This document shows, in pieces, positions 38,357 to 47,659 of a stretch of DNA of 64,000 bases (its first letter is position 1; the number at the start of each line of letters is the position of its first letter). Source of the DNA: Diphasiastrum complanatum (taxonomy: Eukaryota; Streptophyta; Lycopodiopsida; Lycopodiales; Lycopodiaceae). The stretch lies in the NCBI GenBank assembly GCA_029204225.1, contig CM055099.1:62999142-63063141 (forward strand), written 5' to 3'. The translations under genes were made by a program, and so were the position numbers. Below the pieces are notes generated by a model. The model searched no databases, had not been told where the DNA came from, and saw only the letters and a list, made by a program, of their open reading frames with translations.

Positions 38357-38735
38357 GGGATTTGGACTTGAATATGGAGTGCCAAAGTCAAATTATGTCG
38401 ACCTTTGTTTAGTAGTGAAAATTTGAAAGTTGTTATAGTTACCTTCAATAGGTGTCTCAATAATTGGCCTTCGACAGTAGCTTTGACAACTGCCTTCAAT
38501 AGTTGGCTTCAATTGCATAGTTTGTCCTACAGATACCTGTTAGTTGGACTTGGACTTGAATACAGAGTGTTGGAGTCAAATAATGTTGACCTTTGTTTTG
38601 TTGTAAAAAATTGAAAGTTGTTATAGTTACCTTTGACAGGTGTCTCATTAATTGGCCTTCGATAGTAGCTTCAACAATTGCCTTTGATAGTTGGCTTTGA
38701 TTCCATATATTGTCATGTAGATTGTTGTTAGTGAT
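38357..38735 (+). repeat. Tandem duplication, about 187-bp unit
   Basis: 'GGACTTGAATATGGAGTGCCAAAGTCAAATTATG…' (from about 38363) is repeated from about 38549 ('GGACTTGAATACAGAGTGTTGGAGTCAAATAATG…'). Both run through 'GAAAGTTGTTATAGTTACCTT', 'AGGTGTCTCA.TAATTGGCCTTCGA' and 'GTAGCTT…AGTTGGCTT'. Confidence 0.9.
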
Positions 38736-38770
38736 TCTCATGTATTTCTAAATATTGTTAGACAATCCTG

Positions 38771-38817
38771 TGTATTTCTGCAGACTGTCAAATAACCTTT
38801 GTATTTCTATAGACTGT
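38771..38817 (+). promoter_or_regulatory. Doubled motif shared with the 9.5-kb Copia LTR
   Basis: TGTATTTCTGCAGACTGT and, about 29 bp later, TGTATTTCTATAGACTGT. The same pair with nearly the same spacing is in the LTR at 9958-10002, and inverted variants lie at 8262-8320. This may mark a solo LTR of that family or a repeated LTR control element. Confidence 0.4.
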
Positions 38818-38864
38818 GCGACTGTACAAATAATTATATACAGCAAATGAATGGATCTAGACTA

Positions 38865-39048
<184 letters not shown>

Positions 39049-39258
39049 ATAAATCCAACATCATATCGATAAAGGACATGGTCCCATGAAAACAAAAAAA
39101 TTTACATTATGATCATTGGCCACATCATGTCCAAGATTTATAGTTCTATTCTTCAGTCAGCTTGTGTGGCGAATGACATCTCCATGCTTTGAGACAAGCG
39201 AGTTTCAAAGCCAATTATTTGACCTTCATCATTAAGGAGGCTAGATATAGAGATGAAA

Positions 39259-39440
39259 GGGTTTATTTGCTATTTTGTTGACTTTAGGAAGGCCTTCAAT
39301 TCTATTTTGAGACATTTATTTATTTATAGATCATCTTAGCTTGGTTTAGACGATGACATTATTTTGGGAGTCATGGCCCTTTACAAAAAGTTTTTTGGTT
39401 GTTTCATGTTAGAAAAGGTGACTTTCCTCAGTGTATGTAC
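39259..39440 (+). pseudogene. LINE reverse transcriptase fragment
   Basis: 'GFICYFVDFRKAFNSILRHL' is the hallmark 'FVDFRKAFD' block of LINE (non-LTR) RT. After a TAG, 'LGLDDDIILGVMALYKKFFG' matches the next helix and LY motif. The active-site block is not found. It lies upstream of an endonuclease fragment, the reverse of normal LINE order, so two insertions or a rearrangement are implied. Confidence 0.65.
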
Positions 39441-40009
39441 TATGTCTATCAAGTTCAAATTACATTTTCAAATAAGGCAATATATGTGACTTTAAATTGT
39501 CAAAAACAAAATTATTGATTACATAAAGATGCACATAGACTATAAAGCACTACTTGTGTAAGCATTACATAGTATTGGCATGCACTAATGAGTCATCAAA
39601 TTCGATCAAACAAAAATTCTAATATGAATCATCTTATACAAACCAAAAGTGTTATTGTAGCCCAATTCAATAATGCGCTGATCTACAAATGCCTTTTTCT
39701 AAATGACCTGGCCAAGTTGTTGATGAAGACTCAGGACATCTTGAGAATCAGGAGGAACTAAACTAGGGGTAGTGGCCTAACTGGCTGGATCTGCTACAGT
39801 TGTCACCCCGTGCATCACATGTTTAAGATGGTCTATAGGGATGAGGAGCAATCAAGATATATATGGTTCTGATTTAGAAGTGAAATGATTTATAATAAGA
39901 TGTTTACATTGCTATCTATTAGTCTCCTCCTAATACTTTACCATTTTTTGATGACATTGACTCCCCCTATATAGATATGTCAACTAATATGTTTTGCTGT
40001 AACTCATAG

Positions 40010-40440
40010 AGGGGTCACATTCTCCTAGTGGGGGACTTTAGTGCAAGAATAAGTTTGAGGAAGTCATTTTTTCATGTGACAGAGCAAGATCCTCTTTATG
40101 TCAAAGCTTTGGATAGTGAGGACTTGGGTATCATTCATTTTTTGGCTAATAGAAATGGATTAGTTACTTCATATGGGGAGCACTTTTTCCAATTTAATCA
40201 CATGAGTTGGCCATTTTCAATGGCATGACTTGTTGGCCTTGTTCAAATGATTTTACTTGCCACCCTCATAGTGGCAGACATAACATAGCTAACTATCTCA
40301 TGGAGCCACATCCTCTTGTCTCTTGGATCACATATTTTACCATTACTCACACCATTCTCTCTGGTCACTCTTGTCTCTCTTTTCATATGGGTATCCTTAA
40401 TTCATATACCTTATTATATCCTCCTTCCTTACCACATTAC
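40010..40440 (+). pseudogene. LINE apurinic/apyrimidinic-type endonuclease fragment
   Basis: 'GHILLVGDFSARI' corresponds to the 'GDFNAR' catalytic motif of LINE APE-type endonucleases. It continues '…LLANRNGLVTSYGEHFFQFN'-like text and, in another frame, 'DFTCHPHSGRHNIANYLM' and 'FTITHTILSGHSCLSFHM', matching the 'T---SG-S-IDY' and 'SDHSPL' terminal motifs. Broken by a stop/frameshift near 40229. Same strand as the RT fragment 600 bp upstream. Confidence 0.6.
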
Positions 40441-41880
40441 ACCTTCCATCTCTCATTTGTCGCTCCTTATTAAGACTCCTTACCGGCTAGGCTAGGAAAC
40501 TTGATATATCCAACTTGTCATGTGTTGCATGTAATCACGCGCTTACTAAATGCAATGCTAAATATAGTCATGGAGCTAAATTAGACTAGAATTAGTCAAC
40601 AAGACAACTACTAAAGCGGCTTAAACAATCGTGCTATATTTGTGAGAGAGAGTTCATGCTAAATTTGGGGGCTATTGTTCATTTGTCTAATTTAAAATTA
40701 CCGTTCATGAAGCTTCTCTTGGAGAGCTTTCTTGATGGGATTTGTGGTTCGCGTGCCTAAAATCACATGAGAGTTTTGATCTCTAGATTCAGGACCTATG
40801 CTTTAAATGATCAACAATGATGATTAATGATACCTTAATATGTCTACTTTGGTGAAGTTTTGCTACATTTATCCATCTTCTTGATTTTTCACTAGTTTTC
40901 TTGATTTCTTGTCTTTCCAAGCCAATTTGATGTTCAAGAATGGATTAGATGTTTTAATGCTAAGATTGGCACATGATGTTAAAATTCCACAATTCTAGCT
41001 TGACCAATTTTGGTCACATGCATTGTAATTGGCAAGATGGCCATGTAAATAGATGCCACACGTACCAAATAACATAGGATGATTTTGCAAGACTTTATTC
41101 CTCATATTACATTGTGATAGCATCTTTGAAATGAGGTCAAAGTGTGTTTAGATAGGCTAGAGAAATTCTAGGATCTAAAAATAGCATGTTTTACATTGTT
41201 TTTGGATCTTGAGATCTTGACCCCAAGTTAGGGTGGATCCAATGACCTATTAGGCTAGATGTTAGGGTTAGGTTATGATAAGTATAGAGATGCCCTAAAA
41301 CTTTCATATCCAAGCTTGAAATGTATAAATGTATGATGGGATCTCCATCCAAATATAAAGAAAAATCAAGTTTTCCCACTTCTATCATCATTGTCTTTTG
41401 GTGGCGAGATCTAGCTATTGGATGTGAGTGTTTTAATGCATTAAGTGCTTGGTTTGGAAGGTACTGAAGCTATATATAGGTATGAGAAGCTTGTTGTACT
41501 TTACTTTAGTCCATTTGATCAAATCTATGTGCCTAATGTGGAGTTAAATGCCAAATTTGCTATTTTTGGTAACTAGTCTTGATTCTAGCTCATAGTTTGG
41601 ATCTAGATCTTTAATTTGTGCATCCTCCATCACTCTTAGGATTGATTGGGATTGAATTTGCTGTAATTTTTTTTCAAGACACAACCCTAATAAGTGAATT
41701 CGATAAGATTGAAGTTTGACACCCAACTGTCCCTGCCAAGTATGTTGAATTTAAGCTTGATGGCTAGAGCATTTGATATACTCATGAGTGCCCAGTAGAA
41801 GGTCTAAGATGGGAATGTCGAATGAGTCTAAAAGGCAGGCAATCTGTGAGGACCAAGAGGAACTTTAAAATTATGTAGAT
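40441..41880. other. No gene seen
   Basis: AT-rich with only short chance ORFs; may include unrecognised retroelement debris. Confidence 0.3.
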
Positions 41881-42003
41881 AGTTTATCTTTTCACATAAT
41901 GAATTTGGATAAGGAAGATGTAATTCTAGGTAAAGAGTGGCTTTATCCTATAAATGAGTTCTTAAAAAAGGATTGTGCAAATCATAGTCTTATTTTTTTT
42001 GCA
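41881..42003 (+). pseudogene. Possible Gypsy aspartic protease fragment
   Basis: 'MNLDKEDVILGKEWLYPINE' resembles the C-terminal 'DVILG--WL' motif of retroviral-type proteases in plant Gypsy elements. Only about 40 residues are preserved and no Gypsy RT is nearby (42.0-43.1 kb has no readable pol). Confidence 0.35.
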
Positions 42004-43060
42004 TAATGGCTCCTTGGCTGAGCAGATGATGTAAATATGCCTATTCTACCTTCTATATTTTCTTATGAAATGAATCAATGTATGAATTACATTAAGTACC
42101 ATGTGTTATGTTTTCTAAAAGATAAATTTTATGTGAATTCTTTTGTTACTCAAAGTTTGATGTTGATGTATCACTTATTTCTAAGGTGATGTCTCTTTCA
42201 AATTCTTACATCTTCTCCCCTCTAGGGGAGTATACCATCACATAGATCTTTTTCTTGGCAGCTCTCTTGTATATCTTGTTCTCTATAGGATGAGTCTGAA
42301 GGAAGATGATGAGGTTGCTAAACACTTTAGGAATATAAAAATCTTGGTGCCACCTAGTTTTGAGACAAGTGGATTACACAACAATCCTCCCAAATCCATA
42401 TCATGGATTATAATGCTGAAATAGATTCAATTTGGGGACAGATTCATGTTTCTTCACGCCAACTTCTTGTTCAGATAAGATGTTTCCAAGGTAGTCTACG
42501 CAATGTCATGCATGTTTGCTGGGAGAGATTGAGTTTGAAAAGCACTTCATTTTTAGATGTCCTAAGTACTATAAGACCTATGAGAGGTACCAAGATCATT
42601 ATTGAGATTAGAGCTCACAACATAGTGTTAGATGAGACTTGATCAAAACAAATGCATAAAATCATGCTGAAATTTAGGTTGACCTCATATCTCTACTAAA
42701 TTTAGAAAACCAACTATTTTTGGCCACCAACCAGCTCTTATATAGTGTTTTTACTGACTACAAAGCCTTGCACAAGTTCCTTAAGGATGTAGGTGTTGGG
42801 GATAAAATACAACACCACAGTGCATATTTTGATATGTGTTTTGACATAGAGAGGTTTGTGATAGAGCACCGATCCTATTCTTGGTTCTATATAGAGGATT
42901 TTATAATTGTCTGAATGAGTCCATGATGCTAATGGATGGACTACGATTTATTTACTTTGTTGATTTAGTTCGTGCCCAACCATAGTCCAAGTAGAGTCAC
43001 AATTGTTGATTCACCAAATTGGTGACTTTGAATTGACCTTCGTGCTTTTTTTTTATCGAG
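42004..43060. other. No gene seen
   Basis: Short plus-strand ORFs (42403-42642 and 42720-42914) have protein-like composition but no recognisable motif. The second contains 'FTDYKALHKFLKDVG', loosely like a Gypsy RNase H 'TDHKAL' block; not enough to assign. Confidence 0.22.
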
Positions 43061-44188
43061 CGACGAAACGAACCCAGAAGGTCAACAAGACAAAAAAGAC
43101 CTCCAGACCGTTACGTTGACAATCTTCAGTGGAGCGAAGACACGCAATTCAAGTGTTGCAGCTTCACTGAAGGGCCAACAACATATCAAGATAGAGAATT
43201 CTGGAAGCAGACAAGGGCAGAGGAGATCGAGTTGTTGAGGCGAAATGAGGCATGGACACTAGAGCCACTGCCAGAAAATAGAAAGATCGTCGAATGCAAA
43301 TGGGTATACAAGAAGAAAATGAAATCAGATGGCACTGTTGACCGTTACAAGGCAAGGCTTGTTGCGAAGGGCTACAACAAAGATATGGCGTTGATTATTT
43401 CGACATATATTCGCCAATGGTCAAGATGATAAGCATACGACTACTCCTTGCATATGCCACACAGTACAATCTGGAAATTCACCAGATCGATGTGAAGACA
43501 ACCTTTCTCCACGGAGATCTAGAGGAAGAAATCTTCATGAAGCAGCCTGAAGGATTTGAAGACCTCGACAATCAACAATATGTCTTTCGGTTGCAGAGAT
43601 GCATTTATGGTCTAAAACAGGCATCACGAGCTTGGTACAAGAAGCAAGTCTTCTGAAGTCTCTAGACTTCAATCCTACACGACTGGACTATAATTGGGTC
43701 CACATAAAAAAAGTAGAAAAAGATTTTGTGATATTGACTATTTTCGTGGATGATTTCCAGATGATAAGAAATTCCTTGACACTAATCAAAGACACGAAAA
43801 GTCAGACTTCTGAAATTATAAAATCACACATCTAGGAGAAGCAACAAATGCCTCAGGCTGGAGATCAGAAGAGATCAAATAAAAGGAAAAATACACTTGA
43901 GTCAGTCTGAATATGCCAGAAAGGTGCTCAAGCAGTATCACATGATGACTGCAAAGAAAAGGCCACACCAATGATGATTGGAGCCAAGTTGATGAAACAT
44001 GATTGTCCAAAAATAGAAGAGGAAGAACAGAAGATGGCAAGTATACCCTACCAAAACTTAATCGGTAGTCTGATGTACCTTACAATTTGTACCAGACTTG
44101 ATCTAGCTTTCTCTGTTTACGCCTTAAGCCAATTCTATGTTGGTGAAGTGCAAAGCCCCCCACAACATTGTAATGCTATCTTGTTGTG
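43061..44188 (+). pseudogene. Copia reverse transcriptase relic
   Basis: Starts with a basic linker and 'AEEIELLRRNEAWTLEPLPE', then 'KWVYKKKMKSDGTVDRYKAR', 'LVAKGYNKD', 'YNLEIHQIDVKTTFLHGDLE' and 'RCIYGLKQASRAWYKK'. In a shifted frame come 'FVILTIFVDDFQMIRNS' (active site VDD), 'YQNLIGSLMYLTICTRLDLA' and 'FSVYALSQF'. Frameshifts near 43420, 43650 and 43850. RNase H is absent. Confidence 0.88.
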
Positions 44189-44846
44189 AACTTGGGAAGT
44201 AAATAGTTGTCGTATGCAGTAACAATTTTAAATTTCTTCAAATAAAAAACAAAGTATTGTAGAATCTATTTGATGTAATTCTTTTAAACAAGTAATGCTT
44301 TGGGCTGAAAAAATGTGTGTGTAAGAAGGTTAGATTACTTTACCAAGTATTTTAGGATATTCAGATTTTTTCTCTTTGTTTGATTTGCTTTTATGAATTA
44401 TATGCATTTTTGAAATTTTTTAAGGTCTAAGAATTTGTTGTCCTTCTTGCCAGGGTTAGCATCAGATGAGAGTGCATCTTGATTTTGATATCAAAGGTTT
44501 CAAAAGGGGCCTGAAAATAGTTCTCGTGCTATTTTTTGTGTCAAAAACTAATTGGGCATTCAATTTCAATAGAATCAAAATTCCAGCGACTTAATAACAC
44601 CTACATTCTAGCATATACATTATTATTCTTCCATCACTTTTTGTTGATTCAAAAAGTTATACATCAACTTTAATAACACCAGCATTCTAGCAAATTTATG
44701 GTGACTCTTCCATCTCTCTCTCTTGAATAGACCCTTTTCTATGCACAAACACCCTATGTAGCTGATTCTTGCTGAATCTACAAACAAGCATCAAAATTAT
44801 GATGATACGATGACGTTTTGCAATAGACAACAAACTACCTTTGCTG
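44189..44846. other. No gene seen
   Basis: AT-rich. A near-duplicate phrase 'TAATAACACC.ACATTCTAGCA' occurs at about 44594 and 44672. No coding signal. Confidence 0.3.
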
Positions 44847-44903
44847 ATTAAGACTCTTAATTATCCAAGCCAAGAAAGATGGAGCTTGTTGTGTATCATC
44901 TCA

Positions 44904-44911
44904 GTTTGGAC
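44904..44911. repeat. 8-bp target site duplication GTTTGGAC (left)
   Basis: Identical to 45558-45565 on the other side of the MITE; 8 bp is the hallmark length for hAT insertions. Confidence 0.85.
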
Positions 44912-45557
44912 CATAGTTGCACAGAATCGCGTTTCTGGGAGGAGACGTTTCGGAAACCGCGTTTCTGAGAATCGCGTTTCTCCTCCCAGATCGCAATTTT
45001 TTTTTTTCTTGGAAAAATAGCTTATGGCTGAAATTTTTTTAGGGGACCAATGGTCAAACGAGTGTTTTGCCTCTCGGAAGTACAGTAGATGGGGCACAAA
45101 CAGATCTTATTTTCAATAGCTATTTGGTTGTTATTTGCTCTGGTTTTCAATAAATGCTTAGGGGGTTCCGGGGGCGGTAGCCCCCCGGTGGGGGTTTTGG
45201 GGGGCAACGCGCCCCCCCCCCCTTCCCCCCGGCCCTGATGGTAAGGCCTCTTCATGACTTGGCCTTCCACTCCTTGAGCGAAAACACACTTACTGGGATC
45301 ATCTGTGATCGTAACAAACATGCTAGAGGTTAGTTTTGAATTTTTATCCTTGATAGAACCCAACATGGATTAATGCACCTGAATTGGACCATTCTGCACC
45401 CGAAACAGTCGGCAAATTACACAGTAATTATGCTCTTAATTAGAGCTTTCATCTGATACCCAAAAAAAACCCTAATTTTTTTTTAAAAAAAACGTTTCTG
45501 GAATTTTTTCAAAAATTGCGATTCTGAAACGCGTTTCAGAAACGCAGTGCAACTATG
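44912..45557. mobile_element. hAT-type MITE, 646 bp
   Basis: Ends in inverted repeats CATAGTTGCAC…GTGCAACTATG and is flanked by exact GTTTGGAC duplications. Subterminal regions are packed with the word 'GCGTTTCTG' and its complement, 'GAATCGCGTTTCT' on the left and 'TTCTGAAACGCGTTTCAG' on the right. Such repeated subterminal words are typical transposase-binding sites in hAT elements. It has a very G/C-skewed core (45162-45236, poly-G blocks then poly-C). There is no transposase frame, so it depends on an autonomous hAT elsewhere. Confidence 0.85.
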
Positions 45558-45690
45558 GTTTGGACACAGCTTCATACTAGAATTTTTACCTGATTCTCCA
45601 CAATTGCTAAATAAGACTCTTATTTATCCAAGCCAAGAAAGTTGGAGCTCGGTGTGTTTTATTTCAGTTTGACAAAGACTTCATACTAGA

Positions 45691-46896
45691 ACTTCTGGGT
45701 GAAATCACGCAGTAATTTGTCCATTTATCATATAAGTCATTGCATTGAGAGCACATGACAAAGAGAGATGCAGTACTCGTGCACTTGTTGACGTCACACC
45801 TAGTTTGGATATTTTGTCCAGCCACCTTCCGCATTCTGATAATATGCACCATCTTTCTTGAGTGTCCATGCGATCGATTGACCCTTGGCCTGCACCAAAC
45901 AAAGACCCACAAGAGGAACAATCAATAGCCTGTGCTTTTAGCAAAATGTAATGATCTTAGAATGGAAAGAAGCGTGATGCATTGACAACAATTTGAAGTA
46001 GCTGTAGCTATGTAGAGTTAGCTGTTAGAAAAGCCAAAGGCATGATGGATCCACTCTTACACTACTTGCATATCGCTCTTTTGCGATTGGGAAGCTGGCT
46101 CTATAGTAATGGACCTAATTTCATGGAGCTACTTTTCTTTCTGGGCCGGCAAAAAATTCTGAGGCATAGATTCCCTTGGTTCAACAAAGACCAGGCTCCG
46201 TCAGGAGCACAGCCAGATTCTGTAAAATGCTATGAGCTTACCACAGGTAAAAGCCATGGATGGTCATAAGATTTAAGCACAGCTAAAATGTCAAGCTGTA
46301 CCATCTTGCAAAGTGGATAAAATAACGATTGGAAACAATATCCATAATCAAAGTAGCCGAAAATACGGAATATCCAACCACAAATCCATAATTAGTCTAA
46401 ACACAAAAGCTTTTTTGCTTTTTCTCTCCCCGTGCACGCTGACGAATGGTCTCGTGCCAAAAAAGCTTAGATTTGCATATGTGACACAGCAAAAAAACAC
46501 GAGGGAGTTAATTGGAACTGCAACTACCACCTCCTCTATCTATCTTGAGAAAATATTTATTTTGTATATTTTTTTGGCTTCTTGAAGCTGCATACACTAC
46601 AGTCCCGACTTCCTTGTAAGAAATAAAATTCTGTTCTTTTCTTGAATATTGGTGCCCTGTATTTTTGGTGAATAATATTGAGGTGTGTTATCCATGTGCT
46701 ACTTATCTACGTTACCTACAGGCTACCATTTATAGTCCTTTTGTTTTACCATCCATCCATCCATATAAAATATCTGATTTCCTCTCTTGTTTTAGATCTG
46801 AATTTGCCCTTATTAAATAAGTACGAGCAGGCCATATACCAGAAGTGAACAAGATTATTATTATATTCCCAACTGGTCCATGGCTGGAGGGGGTGA
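45691..46896. other. No gene seen; flank of the S1-like gene
   Basis: Short ORFs on both strands (e.g. 45664-45944 minus, 46042-46269 plus) with no recognisable motif. AATAAA at 46622 is on the plus strand. Downstream exons of the minus-strand gene, if any, would be here but none could be joined in phase. Confidence 0.25.
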
Positions 46897-47253
46897 TCAC
46901 CATACCTTCTGTGTCAAGGAGTAGATCCACGAATGCCAGCTCCAACTCTTACCAAGGCATTTTGCCTTGCAGGATGCCTTGCTACCGTCGCTCGTGAGAC
47001 CGAAGCTCCAGGAGTAATATCCTCCACTTTCCAGGTTGACATCTCCAGAATCCTGGTGTGGGGAATCAGTGGTGCAACGCAGACCAGCTGCCTGCCCACA
47101 CTCATTCATTACTGAGAAGGAGGCGGTTATGGAGTTTGAATGATCCATCGCCATGCAGCTGCCATGTTGTTGTAGTTGTTGCAGAAGCAAGAGTAGAGGC
47201 AAAATCGGCAGGAGATGGCAAGCACGACGATGGTAATTCTCTTGCTGGGCCAT
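46897..47253 (-). CDS. Small secreted protein, S1/SPH-like (tentative), 118 aa
   Basis: From ATG 47253 the frame encodes MAQQENYHRRACHLLPILPL… with a Leu-rich signal peptide (about 11-35). A short domain follows: 'FSVMNECGQAAGLRCTTDS' (about 46-64), then 'GGYYSWSFGL' (77-86), 'SKASCKAKC' (91-99) and a Trp-rich end. Beta strand + Cys, 'GG-Y-WSF', then Cys pairs is the pattern of plant self-incompatibility S1 homologues (SPH), small secreted proteins with unknown or signalling roles; I infer membership from pattern alone. The ORF extends upstream through a (CT)n tract, which is more likely 5' UTR. CTTG|GTAAGA (46959) and AAG|GTATGG sites near the end could be splice donors, so the C-terminus is uncertain. 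SPH genes normally lack introns. Confidence 0.5.
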   Translation of the reverse strand: MAQQENYHRRACHLLPILPLLLLLQQLQQHGSCMAMDHSNSITASFSVMNECGQAAGLRCTTDSPHQDSGDVNLESGGYYSWSFGLTSDGSKASCKAKCLGKSWSWHSWIYSLTQKVW

Positions 47254-47258
47254 AGTAC

Positions 47259-47260
<2 letters not shown>

Positions 47261-47309
<49 letters not shown>
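47261..47309 (+). repeat. (GA)n microsatellite, 49 bp, in the 5' UTR
   Basis: Reads (CT)n on the coding strand, 8 bp upstream of the S1-like ATG. CT-rich leaders are common near plant transcription starts. Confidence 0.95.
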
Positions 47310-47314
<5 letters not shown>

Positions 47315-47337
47315 GTTTCTTTGATGAGTGTAGCTTG

Positions 47338-47344
47338 ATATATA
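47338..47344 (-). promoter_or_regulatory. TATA box of the S1-like gene
   Basis: The minus strand reads CTATATATC about 85 bp upstream of the chosen ATG. A start about 30 bp downstream would give a roughly 55-bp leader composed mostly of the CT array. Confidence 0.5.
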
Positions 47345-47485
47345 GTAACTTGGGAGGCCACATCATTCTTACCCCTTTGTCTTAATAGTGGGAGATTATG
47401 TCACAAAAGTTCGGATATTTTTTTGCCATGTTTCCATGACGAAGCATCTAGGTGTAAAATGTCGAGTGCCATTGAGTGTTGGGCT

Positions 47486-47655
47486 TTAATGTTCGAAGTT
47501 GTGTTGTTTTTTCCATGATCTCTTTGGCATCAATTTTGAACTTTCATGTTCGAAGTCGTGTTGTTTTTATTCCATGATCTCTTTGGCATCAGTTTTGAAC
47601 TTTTATGTTAGAAGTTGTGTTGCTTTTTCCATGATCTCTTTGGCATTATGACTTC
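47486..47655 (+). repeat. Tandem repeat, about 57 bp x 3
   Basis: 'ATGTTCGAAGTTGTGTTG' followed by 'CCATGATCTCTTTGGCATCA' and 'TTTTGAACTTT' occurs three times head to tail (starts near 47489, 47547 and 47605). Copies differ at a few positions. Confidence 0.9.
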
Positions 47656-47659
47656 GTCA

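Larger units (their letters stand above)
44847..45690 (+). repeat. Duplicated 3'-UTR-like segment around the MITE
   Basis: 'TAAGACTCTTAATTATCCAAGCCAAGAAAG.TGGAGCT' (44849-44888) recurs at 45610-45650 as 'TAAGACTCTTATTTATCCAAGCCAAGAAAG.TGGAGCT'. Both are followed by 'TTTCAGTTTG' and 'CTTCATACTAGAA'. With the MITE removed the two copies would lie about 115 bp apart, so the MITE landed inside an existing tandem repeat. Confidence 0.7.
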
